Part shown: positions 17,386-25,794 of the stretch, one piece after another
Numbering within the stretch: the first letter of the stretch is position 1
Layout of the letters: each line of letters opens with the position of its first letter
Assembly: GCA_050250875.1 (NCBI GenBank)
Contig: JBFWNV010000001.1
Span: 1,302,001-1,366,000, forward strand
Origin: CAWAYR01 sp050250875
Lineage (GTDB): Bacteria > Acidobacteriota > Vicinamibacteria > Vicinamibacterales > UBA2999
Length of the DNA: 64,000 bases
Direction: 5' to 3'
The notes under the pieces: generated by a model
Seen by the model: the letters and a program-made list of their open reading frames with translations, nothing else
Database searches by the model: none
Told to the model about the DNA's origin: nothing
Made by a program: the position numbers and the translations under genes

Positions 17386-19068
17386 TCAGCGTGCCGCGGC
17401 GGCGCGGTGGACGACGCGCCCGCCGACGATCGTCAGCTCGACCCTGGCATCGCGCACCCGCTCGGCCGGCGCCGTCAGCGGATCCTCGGACAACACCACG
17501 AGATCGGCGAGCTTGCCAGGCTCAATCGATCCTTTCGTGCGCTCCTCCATCGTCAGCCAGGCGTTGCCGGCGGTCGCCATGCGCAGCGCCTCGAGCGGCG
17601 TGACACGCTGGTTGGCGCCGAGGACGCCGGCGGAGAGGGTGTCCCGAGTCACGAAGTGGTAGAAGGTCCACAGCGGCGGATACGGCACCACCGGCGCATC
17701 GGTGCCCGACGAGACCGGCAGACCGGCATCGAGGTACAGGCGCACGGGCGTCGTCAGGCCGGCGCGCTCGGCGCCCCAGTAGCTGACCAGACTCGGTCCC
17801 GCGAGATACAGGTGGTTCTGCACTGCCAGGGCCACGCCCAGCACCTTGATGCGGGGCAGATGGTCGGCCCGGCCGATGAAGGCGTGCTCGATCGACCAGC
17901 GCCGGCCGGCGATCGACCCGACCGCGTGCGCCTTCTCGTAGGCGTCGAGCACCAGGTCCATCGCCGCGTCGCCGACGGCGTGCGTGGCCACCCGCCAGCG
18001 GCGCGTGTGCAGGCCGAGCACCAGCGCGTCGAGGGCTTCGCGCGGCATCAGCTGCAGCCCCTTGAAGCGTCCGCCGTCGCCCCACGGCTCGACGTAAGCC
18101 TCGCGCATCAGCCCGCCTTCGAAACCGCCGTCGATCGCCACCTTCACGCCGCCGACGCGCAGCCACTCGTCGCCGTCGCCGTCGTGCAGGCCCGATCGAT
18201 CGAGCGCCGCCAGCACCGCCGCCGGCTCGCCGCCCGGCCGCAGCAATGCGTTGACGCGCATCGTCAGCAGGCCGCGGCGCTGCATCTCCTGCAGCAGCCG
18301 GTAGTCGTCCACCGAGATGCCGGGGTGGCGCACGGTGGTGAGCCCGGCGGCGTGGAGCGTGCGGTACTCGGCGACCCTGGCGGCGATCCGCTCCTCGCGG
18401 CTGCGCGGCGGCGGCGCCGGCAGCGTCACCAGCGCCTTGGCGGTGTCCACCAGTTCGCCGTTGAGCCGGCCGTCGGGGTAACGCGTGATGCGCCCGCCGG
18501 CGGGCTCCGGCGTCCGCGCATCGATCCCCCAGTGCCGCAGTGCCGCCGAGTTCACGATGTATTCGTGGCCGCCGCGCACGAGCACCACCGGATGGTCCGG
18601 CGCCACGCGGTCGAGGTCGTCGCGCAGCGGCAGGCGCTTCTCGCGCAGCTGCCCTTCGTGCCAGTCGCTGTTCGACACCACGCCGCCGCCGGGCGGCGTG
18701 GCCCGGACACGCGCTGCCACGGCGGCCAGGACGTCGTCGATCGAGCGGGCGCGCGACAGATCCACGCCGGGGCCGCCGCCGGCGCCGTGGAGGTGGTTGT
18801 CCATCAGCCCGGGCACGACGGTGCGGCCGGCGAGATCGACCACCTCGGCCTCCGCGGCCGCCAGCGCGCGCATGGCCGCCGACGTGCCCGTCGCGAGGAT
18901 TCGATCGCCGGCCACGGCCACCGCGTCGGTGACCGAGTTGGCCCGATCGAGCGTCAGGACACGGCCGCCGTGCAGCACGAGCGTCGCCCGGGCCTGCTCC
19001 TGGGCGGCGGGTCGCAAGCCGAAAGCGGCGGCGAGAGCAGCGACGAGCAGCGGCGCGACGAAGCGCAT
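17386..19068 (-). CDS. Exported amidohydrolase (YtcJ-like)
   Basis: A 560-residue metal-dependent hydrolase with a signal-like N-terminus (FVAPLLVAALAAAFGL). It shows the usual YtcJ features: VLHGGRVLTLD, GRTVVPGLMDNHLHG (metal-binding HxH), SDWHEGQL, VKVAIDGGFEGG, HAVGDAAMD, SIEHAF and a late GTDAPV aspartate. The family cleaves amide or formamide bonds of diverse substrates; none can be named here. Divergent from lemA with 52 bp between starts. Confidence 0.85.
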   Translation of the reverse strand: MRFVAPLLVAALAAAFGLRPAAQEQARATLVLHGGRVLTLDRANSVTDAVAVAGDRILATGTSAAMRALAAAEAEVVDLAGRTVVPGLMDNHLHGAGGGPGVDLSRARSIDDVLAAVAARVRATPPGGGVVSNSDWHEGQLREKRLPLRDDLDRVAPDHPVVLVRGGHEYIVNSAALRHWGIDARTPEPAGGRITRYPDGRLNGELVDTAKALVTLPAPPPRSREERIAARVAEYRTLHAAGLTTVRHPGISVDDYRLLQEMQRRGLLTMRVNALLRPGGEPAAVLAALDRSGLHDGDGDEWLRVGGVKVAIDGGFEGGLMREAYVEPWGDGGRFKGLQLMPREALDALVLGLHTRRWRVATHAVGDAAMDLVLDAYEKAHAVGSIAGRRWSIEHAFIGRADHLPRIKVLGVALAVQNHLYLAGPSLVSYWGAERAGLTTPVRLYLDAGLPVSSGTDAPVVPYPPLWTFYHFVTRDTLSAGVLGANQRVTPLEALRMATAGNAWLTMEERTKGSIEPGKLADLVVLSEDPLTAPAERVRDARVELTIVGGRVVHRAAAAR

Positions 19069-19120
19069 CGGCGCATGCTAGTGCATCTAGAATGCCCGGA
19101 CCTTTCCCCCCGGGGGCCCC

Positions 19121-19672
19121 ATGTCCGCAGGTCTCGTCACCGCCGTCGTCGTCGCCGCCGTCGCGCTGTTCGTCGTCACGCTCTACAACCGGCTGGTTCG
19201 GCTGCGCAACGGCGTCGAGAATGCCTTCGCCGCCGTCGACGTCCAGCTCAAGCAGCGCTGCGACCTGATTCCCAAGGTCGTCGAGGCGATGCGCGAGTAC
19301 ATGACGCATGAGAAGGGCACGCTCGACGAACTCACGGCGCTGCGCGAACGGGCCGGGGCGGCCTCGGCGGCCGACGATCGGCTGAAGCTCGACCAGCAGA
19401 TGGCGGGCATGCTGCGCGGCCTGATGGTGCGCGCCGAGGCCTATCCGGATCTCAAGGCCAGCGAGTCGGTCACCCTGCTGCAGCGGTCGCTGAACGAGGT
19501 CGAGGCGCAGATCGCGGCGGCACGGCGCACCTTCAACGCCGCGGTCACCGCCTTCAACACCGCCATCGAGGTGTTCCCCGCCAACCTGCTCGCCGGGGCG
19601 TTCGGCTTCGGCCGCCGGGCGCTCTTCGAGGCCGCTGCCGACGAACGCGCCGTCCCGTCGACGCGGCGGTAG
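19121..19672 (+). CDS. lemA: LemA family protein
   Basis: A 183-residue protein with one N-terminal TM helix (VTAVVVAAVALFVVTLYNRLVRL) and the LemA signature RNGVENAFAAVDVQLKQRCDLIPKVVEAMREYM, followed by long helices. Function is uncertain; LemA genes commonly sit next to DUF3137 or TPM-domain genes, and a DUF3137 gene follows here after 6 bp. Confidence 0.9.
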   Translation: MSAGLVTAVVVAAVALFVVTLYNRLVRLRNGVENAFAAVDVQLKQRCDLIPKVVEAMREYMTHEKGTLDELTALRERAGAASAADDRLKLDQQMAGMLRGLMVRAEAYPDLKASESVTLLQRSLNEVEAQIAAARRTFNAAVTAFNTAIEVFPANLLAGAFGFGRRALFEAAADERAVPSTRR

Positions 19673-19678
19673 CCCGCC

Positions 19679-21322
19679 GTGATCGACGACGCCGCCGTCG
19701 ACGCGCTGTACGAGTCGACCCTCAAGCCGCGCCTCGACGCGCTCGAGGGCGTCCGGCTCGAGCTGCGCGGCTACATCGTGAAGGCGGGGCTCTGCATCGG
19801 CATCCCGTTCGCGCTGTTCTTCCTGTCGGACGTGGTCGCCGGCTTCGGCGGCACGCTCGGCGGCACGCTCGTCACCGCCGGCAGCTTCGCGCTGATCTTC
19901 GTCGGCGTCGGCGTGGCCGGCTTCACGTACCTGATCCCCGGCGTCACCGCCTACATGAACTACCGAAACCGCTTCAAGCACGAGGTGGCGGCGGAAGTGT
20001 TCAAGATCGTCTGCCCGACGGCGGCCTACTCGCCGACGCAGGGCATCGCGGAGGACGTCTTCGACGGGCCGGGCCTGTTCAACACCCGCGGGGGCTACCG
20101 CTCCGACGATCGCGTGCGCGGGAAGATCGGCGCCACGCCGTTCGAAGCAGCCGATGTCAGCCGCAGCTACTCGACGGGCGGCAAGAACAGTCGCACGGTG
20201 ATCGTCTTCCGGGGGTTGTTCTTCCACCTCGATTTCAACAAGCGGCTGATCGGCCGCACCATCGTGCAGCCGGCCAGCGCGTCGGCGAGCTCGGTCGGTG
20301 ACCGCGGCGGGCTGTCGCGCGTCAGGCTGGAGGACCCGGCGTTCGACGCGGCGTTCGAGGTCCACGCCAGCGACGAGGTCGAGGCCCGCTACATCCTCAC
20401 GCCGGCGATGATGGAGCGCATCCTGTCGCTGGCGGCGCGGACGGCCCATCCGGCGTTTCTCGCCTTCACGGGCAACCGCGCCTACCTGGGCGTGAACTAC
20501 GGCCGGGCGCTGTTCGAACCGGGTATCGCCGAGACGACGTCGCTGGCGGCGATCCACGAGATGGCCGCTCAGTTCTCGCTGGCCGAGGGCATCGTCCACG
20601 AACTCGACCTCAACACCCGCATCTGGACCAAGGACGTGGACGAGTCGCTGCTCCACGCTGCCGACGACACCAGCCAGGACGAGTTCGACAAGCTGGCGGC
20701 CCGTGGCCAGGTGACCGCCAGCGACCTGTGGCAGGCGGCACAGAAGGCGGCCGGCGACGCCGACGACGACGACGACGACGGGGCCGCCGCCCCGTCGGGC
20801 ACGTCGATCGGCATCGACCACGGCGCCGGCACGTCGGTGGTGCGCTACGGGCTGTCGGCGGGGTTCTTCATCGCGGTCGTGCTGTCGATCGTGTCGGCGG
20901 CGGCGTTCTCGGTGGCCGGCCGGGCCTTGCCCGAGGCGCTCGGCATGCCCGACGCGGCCGGCCTCGTCGGCCGACTGCCCGACGTGGCGCTGGTCCCCGA
21001 CGTGGTCCGCGAGTATCCGATCCCGTTTGCCGTCGTCAGCGCGATCGTCGGCTTCTTCGCCACCCTGATCTGGCTGTTCCGGGTCCGCCGCGTCGAGGTC
21101 GGCGCCGACGCCGTGCGCATCTGGCGCGGGCTGCGGCCTTGGCCGCGCAGCTACGCCCGGCCGCTCTACGGCAAGGTCGTGCGGGTGGACAAGGCCGTCT
21201 TCATCGGCAAGACCGAGGGCTTTGCGCTCATCAACGTCTCGGCCTCGCCGATGCTCTCGCTGGCCGAGGCCCGCTGGGTCAAGGCGGAGCTGCGGCGGGC
21301 GATGCGGGCGACCGCACGTTGA
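19679..21322 (+). CDS. DUF3137 membrane protein with extra C-terminal domain
   Basis: A 547-residue protein. Residues 1-320 match the DUF3137 pattern: N-terminal helix LDALEGVRLELRGYIVK, two TM segments near 37-90, then a soluble domain with YSTGGKNSRTVIVFRGLFFHLDFNK. An acidic run (DADDDDDDGAAAPSG) near 360 leads to a second part with two more TM helices (about 392-415 and 445-470) and a PH-like VEVGADAVRIWRGLRPW tail. DUF3137 proteins are usually shorter, so this looks like a fusion. Start GTG 19679, operonic with lemA. Confidence 0.75.
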   Translation: MIDDAAVDALYESTLKPRLDALEGVRLELRGYIVKAGLCIGIPFALFFLSDVVAGFGGTLGGTLVTAGSFALIFVGVGVAGFTYLIPGVTAYMNYRNRFKHEVAAEVFKIVCPTAAYSPTQGIAEDVFDGPGLFNTRGGYRSDDRVRGKIGATPFEAADVSRSYSTGGKNSRTVIVFRGLFFHLDFNKRLIGRTIVQPASASASSVGDRGGLSRVRLEDPAFDAAFEVHASDEVEARYILTPAMMERILSLAARTAHPAFLAFTGNRAYLGVNYGRALFEPGIAETTSLAAIHEMAAQFSLAEGIVHELDLNTRIWTKDVDESLLHAADDTSQDEFDKLAARGQVTASDLWQAAQKAAGDADDDDDDGAAAPSGTSIGIDHGAGTSVVRYGLSAGFFIAVVLSIVSAAAFSVAGRALPEALGMPDAAGLVGRLPDVALVPDVVREYPIPFAVVSAIVGFFATLIWLFRVRRVEVGADAVRIWRGLRPWPRSYARPLYGKVVRVDKAVFIGKTEGFALINVSASPMLSLAEARWVKAELRRAMRATAR

Positions 21323-21355
21323 CCGGGCGGGCGGAACCGGCGGATCATCGCGGCC

Positions 21356-21829
21356 ATGATCGCCACGCCACGCCTGTTGTTCGTGCTGCCGCTCGTCCTG
21401 GTCGCCGCCGCCTGCGGCGGTGACGGCGGCTCCACTTCCACCGCGACGCCCGGTGCGGCGCCGGCGGCGGCCGTCGCCGACGTCGCCTCGCTGACCAGGG
21501 ACGATCGCGTCGCTGGCACCGGGGCCGAAGCCCGTCCGGGCATGATGGTCTCGGTGCACTACACCGGCTGGCTCTACGATCCGTCGGCGTCCGACAAGCG
21601 CGGCAGCAAGTTCGACAGCTCGAAGGATCGCGGCCAGCCGTTCGAGTTCCAGCTCGGCAAAGGCGACGTGATCGCCGGCTGGGACGAGGGCGTGCAGGGG
21701 ATGAAGGTCGGCGGCACGCGCGTGCTGACGATCCCGTCGGCGATGGGCTACGGCGCGCGGGGCGCCGGCGCCGACATTCCCGGAGGCGCCGCGCTGGTCT
21801 TCGAAGTCGAACTGCTCGGCGTCAAGTAG
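21356..21829 (+). CDS. FKBP-type peptidyl-prolyl isomerase lipoprotein
   Basis: A 157-residue single-domain FKBP exported as a lipoprotein (lipobox LVAAAC, Cys20). Core motifs: MMVSVHYTGWLYD, GSKFDSSKDRGQPFEFQLGKGDVIAGWDEGVQGMKVGG, SAMGYGARG and PGGAALVFEVELLGV. It catalyses cis-trans prolyl isomerisation, here probably in the periplasm on folding secreted proteins. The next gene starts 14 bp later, suggesting a shared transcript. Confidence 0.93.
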   Translation: MIATPRLLFVLPLVLVAAACGGDGGSTSTATPGAAPAAAVADVASLTRDDRVAGTGAEARPGMMVSVHYTGWLYDPSASDKRGSKFDSSKDRGQPFEFQLGKGDVIAGWDEGVQGMKVGGTRVLTIPSAMGYGARGAGADIPGGAALVFEVELLGVK

Positions 21830-21842
21830 GGCGGCCAAGTCC

Positions 21843-23087
21843 GTGCCGGCCGTCACCCCGCGCTGCGCCCACTTCGGCGTGTGCGGCGGCTGCCAGTGGC
21901 AGGACATGGCCTATCCCGAGCAGCTCGCCCGCAAGCGGTCCGCCCTCGACGCCCGGCTCCGTCGCGCCGTGCCCGCGGGCGTGCCCGAGATCGCGCCGGT
22001 CGTCGGCATGCCGGTCGGCGACGACGGCATGCCGTGGGCCTTCCGTCACAAGGCGGCGTTCGTGTTCGCCGACGGCCCGCGCGGGCTCGCGATGGGCCAC
22101 TTCGCGGCGGGCGGGCGCACCGTGGTGCCGGTCACCGAGTGTCCCGTGCACGGCGCCCGTGCCAACCGGATCGCGTTCCGGCTGCGCGACGAGCTGGCGC
22201 GCGCCCGGGTGGCCGCCGCCGGCCCGCGCCTCGACGGCGTGCTCCGCCATGTCATCGTCCGCACCAGCGCCGACGAGCGCGACGCGGTGGCCTTGCTGGT
22301 CGTCACGCGCAACGACCCGTCCCTGCGTCGGCCGGTGCGGGCGCTGCTGGCGTCGGCCGACCGTCCCGACGGCTTCTACCTGAACATCCACGACCGTCCG
22401 TCCCCGTACATGGTCGGACCGACGAACGTGAAGGTCGACGGCCACGCGCAGGTGCGCGAACGATTGGCCGGCACGACGTTCCTGGTGTCGCCGACGGCGT
22501 TCTTCCAGACCAGTCCGGCGGCGGCGGCGAGCCTGGTGGACCTGGTGCTGGCCGAAGCCGAGGGCCGGGGGTTGCGGGTGCTCGACCTGTATGCCGGGAG
22601 CGGGCTGTTCACGTTGCCGCTGGCGGCGCTGGGCCACCGTGTGGTGGCCGTCGAGGAGAACCGCCACGCCGTGGCCGACGCCCGGCGGAATCTCGAGGCG
22701 AATCGCCTCGCGCCGACAGCTGTCCGGCTCCTCGCCGCCCGCGTCGAAGACGCGCTGGCCGACCTGGAGCGTCGCGCCGTGGATCTCGTGGTGCTCGACC
22801 CGCCGCGTCAGGGCTGCCCGCCGCGGGTGATCGACGGCGTGTTCGGCCGGCTCGCGCCGCCGCGGGCCGTCTACGTGTCGTGCAACGACGAGGCACTGGC
22901 GGCGGAGCTGCCCGCCATCCTGGCCCACGGGTACCGGCTCACGCGGGTGCAGCCGGTGGACATGTTCCCGCACACGCCGCACGTCGAGACCGTGGCGGTC
23001 TTCGACCGCGGTGCGCCCATCCGACAGCCGTCCGGCCCGGGGCCTGGCACCGACAGGACGCGGATGCGAAGATCGTCGCGCCGATGA
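21843..23087 (+). CDS. 23S rRNA (uracil-5)-methyltransferase, RlmD/RumA family
   Basis: A 414-residue SAM-dependent RNA m5U methyltransferase. The N-terminal [4Fe-4S] cysteines Cys8, Cys14, Cys17 (CAHFGVCGGC) and Cys100 (TECPVHG) are present; a TRAM domain is absent. SAM-binding VLDLYAGSGLFTLPLA, substrate/base motif LDPPRQG and catalytic YVSCNDE cysteine follow, with MFPHTPHVETV near the end. Which U is modified (RlmD, RlmC or tRNA TrmA-like) cannot be fixed from sequence. Start GTG 21843; stop overlaps the next start (ATGA). Confidence 0.88.
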   Translation: MPAVTPRCAHFGVCGGCQWQDMAYPEQLARKRSALDARLRRAVPAGVPEIAPVVGMPVGDDGMPWAFRHKAAFVFADGPRGLAMGHFAAGGRTVVPVTECPVHGARANRIAFRLRDELARARVAAAGPRLDGVLRHVIVRTSADERDAVALLVVTRNDPSLRRPVRALLASADRPDGFYLNIHDRPSPYMVGPTNVKVDGHAQVRERLAGTTFLVSPTAFFQTSPAAAASLVDLVLAEAEGRGLRVLDLYAGSGLFTLPLAALGHRVVAVEENRHAVADARRNLEANRLAPTAVRLLAARVEDALADLERRAVDLVVLDPPRQGCPPRVIDGVFGRLAPPRAVYVSCNDEALAAELPAILAHGYRLTRVQPVDMFPHTPHVETVAVFDRGAPIRQPSGPGPGTDRTRMRRSSRR

Positions 23088-23962
23088 CCGACGCGCCGCC
23101 GCCCCCGATCCGTCCGGCTGCCACCGTCGTCGTCCTGCGTCCCGACGTCACGGCCTCCGGCGTCGAGGTGCTGCTGGTGCGGCGCAATCGCAGCATCGCC
23201 TTCATGGGTGGCGCTCACGTGTTTCCCGGGGGCCGGCTCGACGCCGGCGATGCGTCGGCGGAGCCCGCGGCCCGCGCCGGCCTCGCCGGTCTCGATGCCG
23301 TCACGCGCTGCACGGATCTCGCGCGTGACGACGAGGCGGCGTATCGCGTCGCCGCGATTCGCGAGCTGCTGGAGGAGGCCGGCCTGCTGCTGGCCACGCG
23401 CGACGGCCGGCCGGTGAGCGCCGCCGAGGCCGCCACTCTGCGCGCCCGGCAACCCACCGACGGCGCGTTCGCCGCGTTCGCCGCGACCCACGGGCTGCGC
23501 CTGGCGCTCGACGCGGTGATGCCGTTCGCGCATTGGGTGACGCCGCCGGTCGAGATCCGGCGCTTCGACACGCGCTTCCTGATGGCTCGTCTGCCGGCGG
23601 GACAGCAGGCCAGTCACGACGAGGGTGAGACGACGGCCCTCGAGTGGATGCGCCCGGACGACGCCGTGGCCCGGGCGATCGCCGGCGACATCCTGCTGCC
23701 GCCGCCCACCTGGACGACCCTCCGCCGTCTGGCGCGGTTCGCATCGGTGGACGAGGCGTGGGACTGGGCCGCAACCACGCCGATCGTCCGGATCGAGCCG
23801 GGGTTCTCGCGTGAGGGCGGCACCACGACGCTGATGCTGCCCGGCGACCCGACCTATCCGCTGCCCGCCGGGCTGGAGCCCATCGCCGAGACGCGCTTCG
23901 AGCTCGTGGACGGCGCCTGGCGACCCGTACGGGGGTCAGACCCCATTCAAGGCGGGGCCTGA
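23084..23962 (+). CDS. Nudix hydrolase, NUDT19-like
   Basis: A 292-residue Nudix protein. The Nudix box is split by an insertion: GGAHVFPGGRLDAGD is followed about 35 residues later by AAIRELLEEAGLLL, as in NUDT19/RP2p-type CoA diphosphatases. A PPVEIRRFDTRFLMA strand and ALEWMRPDDAVA follow. The likely activity is pyrophosphate hydrolysis of CoA esters or nucleotide conjugates. The C-terminal residues VRGSDPIQGGA are encoded by a 34-bp repeat that runs past the stop, so the tail was acquired from the repeat. ATGA overlap with the methyltransferase gene. Confidence 0.85.
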   Translation: MTDAPPPPIRPAATVVVLRPDVTASGVEVLLVRRNRSIAFMGGAHVFPGGRLDAGDASAEPAARAGLAGLDAVTRCTDLARDDEAAYRVAAIRELLEEAGLLLATRDGRPVSAAEAATLRARQPTDGAFAAFAATHGLRLALDAVMPFAHWVTPPVEIRRFDTRFLMARLPAGQQASHDEGETTALEWMRPDDAVARAIAGDILLPPPTWTTLRRLARFASVDEAWDWAATTPIVRIEPGFSREGGTTTLMLPGDPTYPLPAGLEPIAETRFELVDGAWRPVRGSDPIQGGA

Positions 23963-23999
23963 ATTGGGGTCAGGCCCCTTTCAAGGCGGGTCGTGACTT
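23932..23999. repeat. Two tandem 34-bp palindromic repeat units (GGGGTCAGRCCCC core)
   Basis: Unit 1 (23932-23965) and unit 2 (23966-23999) share a palindromic head, GGGGTCAGACCCC and GGGGTCAGGCCCC, and then an RTTCAAGGCGGG-type middle. The first unit encodes the C-terminus of the Nudix protein. The palindrome could fold as a hairpin after the stop. Similar GGGGTCAGACCCC elements recur in many bacterial genomes, from general knowledge. Confidence 0.85.
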
Positions 24000-24066
24000 G
24001 ATGCAGAGACTGCCAGTCGTGTCGCGCCGACCCCGACTCACCCGTCATTGCGGCAGGATCCTCTCG

Positions 24067-24582
24067 ATGCGTTCAGCCACGCTCGTCCTGCTCGCGCTCA
24101 CCCTCGCGCCGCCGGCGTCGGCGCAGCCGCCCACGCCTCCCCCGCCGCCGCCGGACCCGCTCCACGACCGGTTCGCCGGCCGCTGGGAAGGCACCGGCAC
24201 GATTCTCGGCCAGGCGTCGCGGGTCGAGCTGACGGTCGAGCGCACGCTCGACGGGCGCTTCACACGCCTGGTGTGGGTCAGCCACATCGGCCCGCCGCCG
24301 AAGACCCGGCGCTTCGAGGGGCACGCCTACTACTCGCGCCCCGGTTGGGCCAGTGGGTACACCGCGACGTGGTTCGACTCGAGCGGCGCGGTGCGGCCGA
24401 TCCGCGGCGGCCCCGACGGCGACGACGCCGTGGTCGCGTACTGGGGCACGGCGGCCACCGAGCAGGGCGAGACGACCTACCGCCGCGTCTCGCCCGACGG
24501 CATCGAGGTCGTGGACCGCGTGCTGGGGAAGAACGGCCAGTGGCGCGAGTTCGGTCGCTCGACGCTGCGCCGCGTGCCGTGA
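24067..24582 (+). CDS. Secreted protein of unknown function
   Basis: A 171-residue exported protein: signal peptide (RSATLVLLALTLAPPASAQ), a proline run, then a lipocalin-like or DUF1579-like beta domain (HDRFAGRWEGTGTILGQASRVELTVERTLDGRFTRLVWV, YTATWFDSSGAVRPI, YRRVSPDGIEVVDRVLGKNGQWREFGRSTLRRV). No catalytic residues are recognisable. I chose ATG 24067 for its signal peptide and a GCAGGA ribosome site; upstream in-frame starts at 23998-24001 fall in the repeat. Confidence 0.65.
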   Translation: MRSATLVLLALTLAPPASAQPPTPPPPPPDPLHDRFAGRWEGTGTILGQASRVELTVERTLDGRFTRLVWVSHIGPPPKTRRFEGHAYYSRPGWASGYTATWFDSSGAVRPIRGGPDGDDAVVAYWGTAATEQGETTYRRVSPDGIEVVDRVLGKNGQWREFGRSTLRRVP

Positions 24583-24645
24583 TCGCGCGCCCGGGCGACA
24601 CGCCCGCCACGGCGTGCGCTCTCGTCGCCCGGGTACACTATCGGC

Positions 24646-25794
24646 ATGACCGACCTGTCGGGCGAGCCACCAGTCTCGCCCGCGCCCGAGGAAGTCGCGC
24701 CCCTCGACGCGCCGCCGCTGTTGCCCGAACCCGAGCTCGAGCCCGCAGCCCCAGCCCCACCGCCGCCGGACCTCTCGCCGCGGCCGTTCGCTTTCACCGG
24801 CAGCGGCGCCGAGTACTTCCGCATCTGGATCGTCAACCTCGCGCTCAGCGTGGCGACGCTCGGCATCTACTCGGCGTGGGCCAAGGTGCGGCGGCTGCGT
24901 TACTTCTACGGCCACACGTCGGTGGACGGCGGCGTCTTCGGCTACCACGCATCGCCGATCGCGATCCTCAAGGGCCGGCTCATCGCCTACGCCGTGGTGC
25001 TGTGTCTCGCCGTCGTCAACAGCGTCGCCCCGCTGCTCGCCAGCGTGCTCTACCTGCCGCTGCTCGTGCTGATGCCGATCGTGCTGGTGCGCGCCTTCCG
25101 CTTCCGCGCCGCCAACTCGTCGTTCCGCGGCATCCGCTTCTCGTTCGACGGCATGGAGCATGACGCCTTCCGCGTCTACCTGCTGCTGCCGCTGCTGGTG
25201 CCCTTCACGCTCGGCCTGATCTATCCCTTCATCGTCGCGCGGCAGCGCGAGTTCTACGTCGACAACAGCCGCCTCGGGCGCTCGCCGTTCCGACTCACCG
25301 TGCCGACCTGGCCGGTCTACCGCATCTACGGCGTGGCCGCGCTCGTCGGCCTGGCCTGGCTCGGCCTCGCCCTGTTCGTGGCCGCGGGGGCCGTGCTCGC
25401 CGCGGGCGGCGACACCGAGAGCCCGGCCGTCGGCGGCGGCGTGGCGCTGGCCGCGCTCTTCGCCTATCTCGGCATCGGCGTACTCTACGTCGGTGTCCGC
25501 ACCGCGTTCGAGAATCTGGTCTGGAACCACACGCAGCTCGACGAACACCGCTTCGCGAGCCGGTTGCGGATCGGCCGGATGCTCGCCATCTATCTCATCA
25601 ACATCCTGACCATCGCGGCCACGCTCGGCCTCGCGGTGCCGTGGGCGCGCGTCCGGCTGGCGCGCTATCGTGCCGAGTCGCTCACGCTGCTGCCCGGCGG
25701 GCCGCTCGACGCGGAGGCCGATCCGAGCATCGACCGTGAGTCGGCCACCGGGTCGGAGCTGAGCGAGGCCATGGATCTCGACTTCGGCCTATGA
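24646..25794 (+). CDS. DUF898 (YjgN-like) membrane protein
   Basis: A 382-residue protein with a proline-rich cytoplasmic N-terminus (residues 1-45), then the DUF898 core: PFAFTGSGAEYFRIWIVNLALSVATLGIYSAWAKVRRLRYFYG, several TM helices, the repeated half ENLVWNHTQLDEHRFASRLRIGRMLAIYLINILTIAATLGL, and a charged tail. DUF898 genes are usually paired with an M48 metallopeptidase, as here (ATGA overlap with the next gene). Molecular function unknown. Confidence 0.88.
   Translation: MTDLSGEPPVSPAPEEVAPLDAPPLLPEPELEPAAPAPPPPDLSPRPFAFTGSGAEYFRIWIVNLALSVATLGIYSAWAKVRRLRYFYGHTSVDGGVFGYHASPIAILKGRLIAYAVVLCLAVVNSVAPLLASVLYLPLLVLMPIVLVRAFRFRAANSSFRGIRFSFDGMEHDAFRVYLLLPLLVPFTLGLIYPFIVARQREFYVDNSRLGRSPFRLTVPTWPVYRIYGVAALVGLAWLGLALFVAAGAVLAAGGDTESPAVGGGVALAALFAYLGIGVLYVGVRTAFENLVWNHTQLDEHRFASRLRIGRMLAIYLINILTIAATLGLAVPWARVRLARYRAESLTLLPGGPLDAEADPSIDRESATGSELSEAMDLDFGL

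Noticed and set aside
20757..20790. Aspartate-codon run (GACGACGAC) as a slippage-prone frameshift site
   Set aside because: The frame is intact across it and the downstream membrane domain continues normally, so it is only an acidic linker.
17522..21907. Very long open frame on the minus strand (1461 codons)
   Set aside because: It runs antisense through lemA, DUF3137 and FKBP genes that have clear family motifs. The translation is Arg/Ala/Gly/Asp-rich without domains, a common artefact of GC-rich codon usage.
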